Positions 6,129-9,546 of a DNA stretch of 9,546 bases are shown here, in pieces. The stretch is from NCBI GenBank assembly GCA_905215225.1, contig CAJMPM010000044.1, positions 1 to 9,546 of the forward strand, written 5' to 3'. Within the stretch, counting starts at the first letter, position 1. Each line of letters starts with the position of its first letter. Source of the DNA: an uncultured bacterium (GTDB taxonomy: Bacteria; Actinomycetota; Coriobacteriia; Coriobacteriales; Coriobacteriaceae). A program made the position numbers and the translations under genes. A model generated the notes under the pieces. The model saw only the letters and a program-made list of their open reading frames with translations, was not told the origin of the DNA and made no database searches.

Positions 6129-7310
6129 TTACAGCTGCTCTGCCGGACGCTCGGGCGAGCTAAAGCCGGAGTCAAACGTGACGACGCATGATGCATCGGG
6201 CCTGCGCTCGTGCACGATGCGCGTGACGAGCCCCAGCAGCTCCTCGTCGGATATGTCAAAGCCGTCGGGACGCACAAGGTCAAATGACACAAAGCCATCG
6301 TGCTCGTGCAGGTCGTGGATGGAGAGCGCGGGGTCGATTTGCATGATGCCGCGCTTGACCCAGCCGCGCAGGTCGTCGCCGGTTGTTGCAATGGGGTCGC
6401 AGTGCAACGTGATGGCGATGCCCATCTGGCGTTTGATATCGTGTTCGATGGTGTCCAGGATCTCGTGGTGCTCAAAGGCATCGCCCTCGCCGGGCATTTC
6501 CACGTGTGCGCTGGCAAACTGACGGCCGGGGCCGTAGTCGTGCACCATGAGGTCGTGTGTGCCCAGGACCTGCGGATAGGACATGATCTTGTCGCGGATT
6601 GCCTGGACGAGCTTGGGGTCGGGCGCTTGCCCCAGCAACGGGCTGATGGCGTCGCGCACCAGGCCCAGGCCGCTGATGCAGATGAAGATGCCCACGCCCA
6701 GGCCTGCCCAGCCGTCGAGATCAAAGCCGGTCGCTTGCGAAATAAGCGCCGCCGCCAAGACCGAGCCCGAGGTGATGACGTCATTTTTGGAATCCTGCGC
6801 TGTGGCGATGAGCGTCTCGGAATCGATGCGGTTACCCAGTGCGCGGTTGAACGCGGCCATCCAGAATTTGACGAGCATGGACAGAACAAGGGCGGCCATG
6901 GAGAGCGCCGAATACACGGTGGGCGAGGGCTTGATGATTTTGGTGACCGACTCGAGGATCAGGTTGATGCCGACGGCGCAAACCAGGACGGCGACGAACA
7001 GGCCGGCTAGGTACTCGTAGCGGCCGTGGCCGTAAGGGTGGCCCTCGTCTGCCGGGCGGCTGGCAAGGCGGAACCCGAGCAGACTCACGATGTTGCTCGA
7101 GGCATCGGAGAGGTTGTTGAAAGCGTCGGCGATGAGGGAGACGGAGCCGGCGAGCAGACCCGCGATGCCCTTGGCCAGGCACAGGGTGATGTTGAGGCCA
7201 ATGCAGACGAGGCTTGCGGAAAAGCCCGCGTTGGTGCGGCAAGATGCATCGACCGGCTCGCTCTCGCTGCCGGGAACAAGCGTATGTACCAGCCGATTTA
7301 CAAATAGCAT
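6129..7310 (-). CDS. Cation diffusion facilitator, probably manganese exporter
   Basis: CDF proteins are dimeric H+-coupled exporters of divalent metals in the cytoplasmic membrane. The 393-residue product has six membrane segments (about 30-53, 58-80, 103-122, 134-154, 167-192, 199-218). The family motif RPADEGHPYGHGRYEY lies at 85-100. Helix II has NNLSD (Asn65, Asp69) and helix V has DSKND (Asp173, Asp177), giving an N/D/D/D transport site. Zinc members have His in helix V and the MntE-type manganese exporters have N/D/D/D, so Mn2+ is the best guess. Two ferredoxin-like cytoplasmic modules follow, at about 230-307 (THDLMVHDYGPG, HCDP) and 325-384 (SIHDLHEHDG, VVTFDSGF); the second looks like a diverged copy of the first. 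The frame is open upstream to 7469, but ATG 7310 has the only clear ribosome site and the extra residues do not resemble a CDF. The His-rich cytoplasmic part may bind regulatory metal. Confidence 0.93.
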   Translation of the reverse strand: MLFVNRLVHTLVPGSESEPVDASCRTNAGFSASLVCIGLNITLCLAKGIAGLLAGSVSLIADAFNNLSDASSNIVSLLGFRLASRPADEGHPYGHGRYEYLAGLFVAVLVCAVGINLILESVTKIIKPSPTVYSALSMAALVLSMLVKFWMAAFNRALGNRIDSETLIATAQDSKNDVITSGSVLAAALISQATGFDLDGWAGLGVGIFICISGLGLVRDAISPLLGQAPDPKLVQAIRDKIMSYPQVLGTHDLMVHDYGPGRQFASAHVEMPGEGDAFEHHEILDTIEHDIKRQMGIAITLHCDPIATTGDDLRGWVKRGIMQIDPALSIHDLHEHDGFVSFDLVRPDGFDISDEELLGLVTRIVHERRPDASCVVTFDSGFSSPERPAEQL

Positions 7311-7318
7311 AGCGGTCG

Positions 7319-7323
7319 TCCTC
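7319..7323 (-). promoter_or_regulatory. Ribosome site that decides the CDF start
   Basis: On the minus strand GAGGA lies eight bases before the ATG at 7310. The next upstream candidates, ATG 7331 and ATG 7469, lack a purine-rich site at proper distance. The site supports 7310 as the start. Confidence 0.5.
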
Positions 7324-7343
7324 ACAATCATGTTTAAGGGGAT

Positions 7344-7349
7344 AGTGTA
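7344..7349 (-). promoter_or_regulatory. Possible -10 box of the CDF gene
   Basis: TACACT on the minus strand (four of six matches) gives a predicted start near 7337 and a leader of about 27 nt to ATG 7310. No -35 matches well at 16-18 bases; that region is instead occupied by the palindrome at 7354-7378. Weak on its own. Confidence 0.28.
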
Positions 7350-7353
7350 GCTC

Positions 7354-7378
7354 GCATGGGCGCACCGTGCGCCGATGC
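7354..7378. promoter_or_regulatory. 25-bp near-perfect palindrome, operator candidate for CDF gene
   Basis: The arms GCATGGGCGCA (7354-7364) and TGCGCCGATGC (7368-7378) are reverse complements except at one pair, around a central CCG. It covers the spacer and -35 region of the putative CDF promoter in the divergent gap 7311-7528, where a dimeric repressor would sit. Which regulator binds is not visible; it does not resemble the AT-rich MntR box. Confidence 0.45.
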
Positions 7379-7482
7379 TCAGAAAATGCAGTAATGGTCT
7401 GCTGGAGCTAACGAGCGGCCCTTCTTGTCCGACCGGGTGCTCCATTTTGGGCCACATGGGTATGGGCATGTGCCTGCCTGCC

Positions 7483-7499
7483 CGACATACTTAATGTCG
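7483..7499. promoter_or_regulatory. 6-bp-arm palindrome before the zinc-ribbon gene
   Basis: CGACAT and ATGTCG surround ACTTA. The AT-rich centre (CATACT/TTAATG) is the only -10-like stretch before the gene at 7529, so a promoter with overlapping operator is possible. No good -35 is seen. The second arm also lies within the 8-bp palindrome TGTCGACA (7495-7502). Confidence 0.25.
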
Positions 7500-7528
7500 A
7501 CAGCCCCTGCGCAAAGGAGGACGTATCC

Positions 7529-8899
7529 ATGGACGAGATGTTTGCCATTAAATGCCAAAACTGCGGCGGCCCTATGTACTCACACCAGGCTAAACGCAGC
7601 TTTGAGTGCGCCTATTGCGGCACGGTCATCCCGTGGCAGGCCGATGCGGGGGAGCCCAAGAGCGCCCTGGGCATTCGCCATACGCCGCTGACGGTGGTTG
7701 ACGGGCTGCTTAAGCTCACTCACGTGTCGCAGCTCGAGCGCCCGGTTGACCCCGACTGGTATTTCTTTAATGCGTACTGGCGCAACCAGTCGGTTCTGGA
7801 GCATCTACTGTGGGAGGACCGCGGCACGGCGCAGGAGTTCCAAGAGGCCACGCATGTGAGCATTCCTTGCCCCTTCTGCGGAGCGTCCTTTGAGGGCGAG
7901 TCAACGCAGCGTGTGTTTGAGTGCCCGTCCTGCGGCAATAAGATTGGCATTGCGGACCTGCTCAAGCCGGGGACGTTTAGCAAGCGCCTGACCATGGGCG
8001 TTGGTGCGGAGTATGTGCCGGAGCAGGGTATTCCTTGCGAAATCTCGCCGCAGCAGGCACGTGCCAACGCGCTGCAGCTGGTGCGCCAGTATGCGGAAGC
8101 CTTTGCCGGGCACGACGTGGAAGACGCAATCCAAAACGACATGATGCTCTTCTATTTCCCCATGGCGCTGGCGGACCTGCGCATGATGGCGAGCTTCCCG
8201 GGCAAGGGGCTGAGCAAGGAGACCTTGGTGTACTACGAGGTGCTCGACTGGGCATATCCGCGGGCAAACTACCTGGACGTTCGTCTTATGGGCATTTTGG
8301 AGCCGTGGGACTTTGCCAAGGTTGGGCCGTTTGACCCGGCCATGCAGGAAGGTGACTTCCGCGTTGTCTCCGTCGATGCTTCTACCAAGGACCAGGTGGT
8401 CATTGATAAGCTGGCGCTCGACATTGCCGGCAACGATGCCGAGGCGGTACTGGGGCTCAATAAAAAGAGCATCCGCACCTGGGCGCGCAAGGCCCGCAAG
8501 CACAAGGACGGCCTGGTGATGGTACCGGTCTACTTTATCGATCGCCCGGCGACGGACAGCCACGCTGGCGAGCAGGTGCGCATCGCCGTGAACGGCCAGA
8601 CGGGTCGCGCGGCCGCGGTGGTGTTTAGCGACAAGCGCGAAACGCACGTTGTGGCGCCGCTCAACCCGAGCCTACATCTGTCCGGAGAAAGCACCGTGCA
8701 CGCCACGCCCATCGAGGTCAAATACGTCAAGTCGCCGTTCCTGTACCAGATTGTGCGTCGTGGAGGTGGCGAGCAGCCGCGTCAGGTGGCAGCGGCGGCG
8801 AGGGGTCCTTCCGAGAGGAGTAGCCCTAACGCAAGCGGCTGCTTGCAGCGATCTTTGGGATGTAGGGAAGCGCTGCCGGTTGGCGCTGCGATGCGATAG
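7529..8899 (+). CDS. Double zinc-ribbon (TFIIB-type) protein of unknown role
   Basis: The start ATG 7529 follows AAAGGAGG (7513-7520) at eight bases. Two CxxC...CxxC zinc ribbons are visible: Cys9/Cys12/Cys27/Cys30 (KCQNCGGPM, ECAYCGTV) and Cys114/Cys117/Cys132/Cys135 (PCPFCGASF, ECPSCGNK). Residues about 45-105 between them, and about 165-405 after them, are predicted soluble alpha/beta with no catalytic motif I recognise. The body ends around FLYQIVRRGGGEQ (about 403-415). Such zinc-ribbon proteins often neighbour SPFH or PspA-like membrane-stress genes, but none follows here. The last ~45 residues (412-456) are odd: Ser/Arg/Gly/Ala mixture with AGG, CGA and AGT codons unlike the body. In the -1 frame a TAG at 8821-8823 would end a Gly-rich tail ...SGGEGSFREE, so a single lost base near 8770-8800 may have extended the protein. 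Function unknown. Confidence 0.85.
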   Translation: MDEMFAIKCQNCGGPMYSHQAKRSFECAYCGTVIPWQADAGEPKSALGIRHTPLTVVDGLLKLTHVSQLERPVDPDWYFFNAYWRNQSVLEHLLWEDRGTAQEFQEATHVSIPCPFCGASFEGESTQRVFECPSCGNKIGIADLLKPGTFSKRLTMGVGAEYVPEQGIPCEISPQQARANALQLVRQYAEAFAGHDVEDAIQNDMMLFYFPMALADLRMMASFPGKGLSKETLVYYEVLDWAYPRANYLDVRLMGILEPWDFAKVGPFDPAMQEGDFRVVSVDASTKDQVVIDKLALDIAGNDAEAVLGLNKKSIRTWARKARKHKDGLVMVPVYFIDRPATDSHAGEQVRIAVNGQTGRAAAVVFSDKRETHVVAPLNPSLHLSGESTVHATPIEVKYVKSPFLYQIVRRGGGEQPRQVAAAARGPSERSSPNASGCLQRSLGCREALPVGAAMR

Positions 8900-8943
8900 C
8901 TAGAGGAACGGGGCAGCTCGCAGGAGTGCGGACTGTCGTCTGA

Positions 8944-8971
8944 TTGTTTGAGGGTGCCAGATGTAAATAAT
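8944..8971 (+). promoter_or_regulatory. Possible promoter in the AT-rich patch
   Basis: TTGTTT (8944-8949) and AATAAT (8966-8971, five of six matches) are 16 bases apart, in an AT-rich patch (ATGTAAATAAT) that stands out from its GC-rich surroundings. A transcript starting near 8978 would run into the terminator at 9085-9109 without meeting a gene. Confidence 0.35.
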
Positions 8972-8983
8972 CGGTGGAACAGC

Positions 8984-9012
8984 TGTAAAAGAGCCTTTCC
9001 ACTGGGTAGAAT
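8984..9012 (+). promoter_or_regulatory. Promoter of the plus-strand leader module
   Basis: TAGAAT (9007-9012) in GGGTAGAAT repeats the context found at 4972-4980; TGTAAA (8984-8989) is a weak -35 at 17 bases. The predicted start, about 9019, coincides with the beginning of the conserved word TGCCGCGGAA at 9020. The minus-strand copy of the module has the same relation between its -10-like box and this word. Confidence 0.45.
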
Positions 9013-9019
9013 CAGGTTG

Positions 9020-9070
9020 TGCCGCGGAACCCGCCCCTCAGCGCTTAAACTTCGGAGACGCGGGCAACGC
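9020..9070 (+). repeat. Left arm of the inverted leader repeat
   Basis: TGCCGCGGAACCCGCC (9020-9035) and GCGGGCAACGC (9060-9070) recur on the opposite strand at 9278-9263 (15 of 16 identical) and 9261-9251 (11 of 11). Here the two words are 24 bases apart. The preceding GGTAGAATC (9005-9013) is also matched by GGTAAAATC on the other strand (8 of 9). Confidence 0.85.
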
Positions 9071-9084
9071 AGGTATTATCGTCT

Positions 9085-9109
9085 AGGGCCGGCTGCAACC
9101 GGTCCTTTT
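9085..9109 (+). terminator. Intrinsic terminator of the plus-strand RNA
   Basis: AGGGCCGG (9085-9092) pairs with CCGGTCCT (9099-9106) with one G-T pair around CTGCAA, and the T-run ends at 9109. On the minus strand no T-run follows the hairpin, so it acts on plus-strand transcripts only. Confidence 0.6.
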
Positions 9110-9131
9110 CTATGACTCCCTTCGCTATCCG

Positions 9132-9224
9132 TTACTGCTTATATTCCCGCCAGATCGCGTAGAGGTTCCGGGCAATGCCGGTCACGTACATCGAGAGGCG
9201 CAGGATTTCAAGAAACAAGTTCAT
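9132..9224 (-). CDS. Candidate 30-residue small protein
   Basis: On the minus strand ATG (9224-9222) to TAA (9134-9132) encodes MNLFLEILRLSMYVTGIARN and then LYAIWREYKQ. GGGGTGA lies five bases before the ATG, a good match to the GGAGGTGA ribosome-site consensus. Most codons end in G or C, as in the real genes here. The peptide is hydrophobic and aromatic with spaced charges (Glu6, Arg9, Arg19) and a polar, mostly basic end (Arg26, Glu27, Lys29), so it could be an amphipathic or membrane-seeking helix. The frame is closed by a stop about 60 bases upstream, so it is not the tail of a longer gene. The leader is the right arm of the inverted repeat. No terminator is visible after it on this strand, so its message would run through the complement of the small RNA. 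Role unknown; a small toxin is one option. Confidence 0.45.
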   Translation of the reverse strand: MNLFLEILRLSMYVTGIARNLYAIWREYKQ

Positions 9225-9250
9225 AGGCTTCACCCCAATCGGAGATCGGA

Positions 9251-9278
9251 GCGTTGCCCGCAGGCGGATTCCGCGGCA
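9251..9278 (-). repeat. Right arm of the inverted leader repeat
   Basis: Read on the minus strand this is TGCCGCGGAATCCGCC, one T, then GCGGGCAACGC. It lacks the 24-base insertion found between the same words in the left arm. It lies in the predicted 5' leader of the 30-codon ORF, 26 bases before its ATG. Confidence 0.85.
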
Positions 9279-9284
9279 GTCAAG

Positions 9285-9290
9285 ATTTTA
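9285..9290 (-). promoter_or_regulatory. -10 box before the 30-codon ORF
   Basis: On the minus strand TAAAAT (five of six) in GGTAAAATC is the counterpart of GGTAGAATC at 9005-9013. The expected transcription start falls at about 9278, the first base of the shared leader word. No good -35 is seen. Confidence 0.4.
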
Positions 9291-9367
9291 CCTCACAGGC
9301 CGCGGTGGGAGACATCCTGCCCATCCCATGGTTCGGAACAGTGTCGATCTAACGGGCAATCAAACCT

Positions 9368-9546
9368 CTAGCACTCTTTGAATTGAGCAAACGTCTCCCC
9401 GAAGAAGCTGGGCCCGGATGGCTCATAAATGAGTGAGCCGCCATCTTCGCTCCGGTAGACCCCGCAGGGGAGGTAACGCCCGTCGGGGAGGACGTAAAGG
9501 TTTTCTTCCTCCCTCAGTCTTGTTGGGGGTATCGGGGTTTCGTTTT
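9368..9546 (-). CDS. C-terminal end of an unrecognised protein, continuing beyond the window
   Basis: On the minus strand the frame is open from the window edge to TAG at 9370-9368, with 58 visible codons and no start codon in the window. The end of the product reads LYVLPDGRYLPCGVYRSEDG, GSLIYEPSGPSFFGETFAQF, KEC. The composition (Gly, Tyr, Phe, Pro in turns, Asp-Gly pairs) looks like a folded beta-rich domain rather than a chance frame. I do not recognise the family. The stop is 143 bases before the ATG of the 30-codon ORF on the same strand; a promoter-like box and the right repeat arm lie between, so the two may be separately transcribed. Confidence 0.6.
   Translation of the reverse strand, partial: NETPIPPTRLREEENLYVLPDGRYLPCGVYRSEDGGSLIYEPSGPSFFGETFAQFKEC

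Larger units (their letters stand above)
9019..9109 (+). ncRNA. Candidate small RNA of about 90 nt
   Basis: A promoter-like sequence in front, an intrinsic terminator at the end and no ORF of note in between suggest a small RNA gene. The 5' part can fold GCGG-AAC-CCGC (9024-9034), or alternatively CCCGC (9030-9034) with GCGGG (9060-9064). The 3' end is the terminator stem 9085-9106. If the upstream promoter at 8944-8971 is used instead, the RNA would be about 130 nt. The words CTGTAA, CCACTGG and GGAGAC occur at 8983, 8999 and 9054 in the order known from cobalamin riboswitches, but other required words are missing. Family unassigned. Confidence 0.35.

Noticed and set aside
8831..8846. Hairpin GCAAGC-GGCT-GCTTGC as terminator of the zinc-ribbon gene
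   Set aside because: Only six base pairs and no T-run directly after it. It would be relevant only if the gene really ended at 8823.
9014..9038. T-box leader resemblance (AGGTTGTGCCGCGGAA followed by CGCCCCT)
   Set aside because: It differs from AGGGTGGNACCGCG in the tRNA-binding bulge, no Stem I was identified with confidence, and no aminoacyl-tRNA or amino-acid gene follows on the plus strand.
9112..9162. 16-codon plus-strand frame right after the terminator
   Set aside because: No Shine-Dalgarno; it begins inside the terminator tail and overlaps the minus-strand ORF.
9175..9381. 68-codon plus-strand frame
   Set aside because: It overlaps the better supported minus-strand 30-codon ORF and the right repeat arm, has an Arg-rich random-looking product, and no ribosome site.

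Overview
The window is GC-rich and densely coded, with SD-led genes, overlapping TGATG junctions, GTG/TTG starts and TAGAAT-type -10 boxes. Gene content and style (ruvC-ruvA-ruvB, a formate-THF ligase, a one-pass PASTA-like membrane protein, a TFIIB-type zinc-ribbon protein) suggest an anaerobic actinobacterium, probably of the Coriobacteriia (Collinsella-like). That placement is inference from protein style, not from a marker search.

Layout. Positions 1-689 hold the 3' part or all of an unrecognised gene ending in a QGGP repeat. Positions 749-3034 are a tight Holliday-junction operon, ruvC-ruvA-ruvB, with an extended -10 promoter in front. Positions 3111-4907 hold a formate-tetrahydrofolate ligase locus (fhs) with its own promoter and terminator. 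Its reading frame is cut by two in-frame stops, TAG and TAA, six codons apart near the N-terminus, while the other ~500 codons are clean. Positions 4975-6018 encode a type II-like membrane protein: disordered Thr/Tyr/Pro/Gln-rich cytoplasmic tail, one membrane helix, a PASTA-like domain and a heptad-repeat tail. A 16-bp perfect bidirectional terminator (6053-6120) separates it from a convergent cation diffusion facilitator (6129-7310, minus) whose N/D/D/D metal site points to manganese export. A near-perfect palindrome lies just upstream of that gene's putative promoter. A divergent gene (7529-8899) encodes a double zinc-ribbon protein whose last ~45 residues look like an out-of-frame extension.

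From about 8900 to the end coding density drops and the character changes. Here I find a pair of inverted, convergent promoter-plus-leader modules. The word TGCCGCGGAAYCCGCC, followed by GCGGGCAACGC, occurs on the plus strand at 9020-9070 and on the minus strand at 9278-9251. Each copy sits 6-7 nt after a GGTARAATC box, that is at the predicted transcription start. The minus copy leads into a 30-codon ORF with a good Shine-Dalgarno (complement 9132-9224). The plus copy leads into a short RNA ending at an intrinsic terminator (9085-9109) with no ORF. This convergent pair is the most unusual structure in the window and could be a small-protein/small-RNA module, possibly of type I toxin-antitoxin kind (hypothesis). 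Upstream of the 30-codon ORF on the same strand lies the C-terminal end of an unrecognised gene that enters from beyond the window (complement 9368 to >9546).
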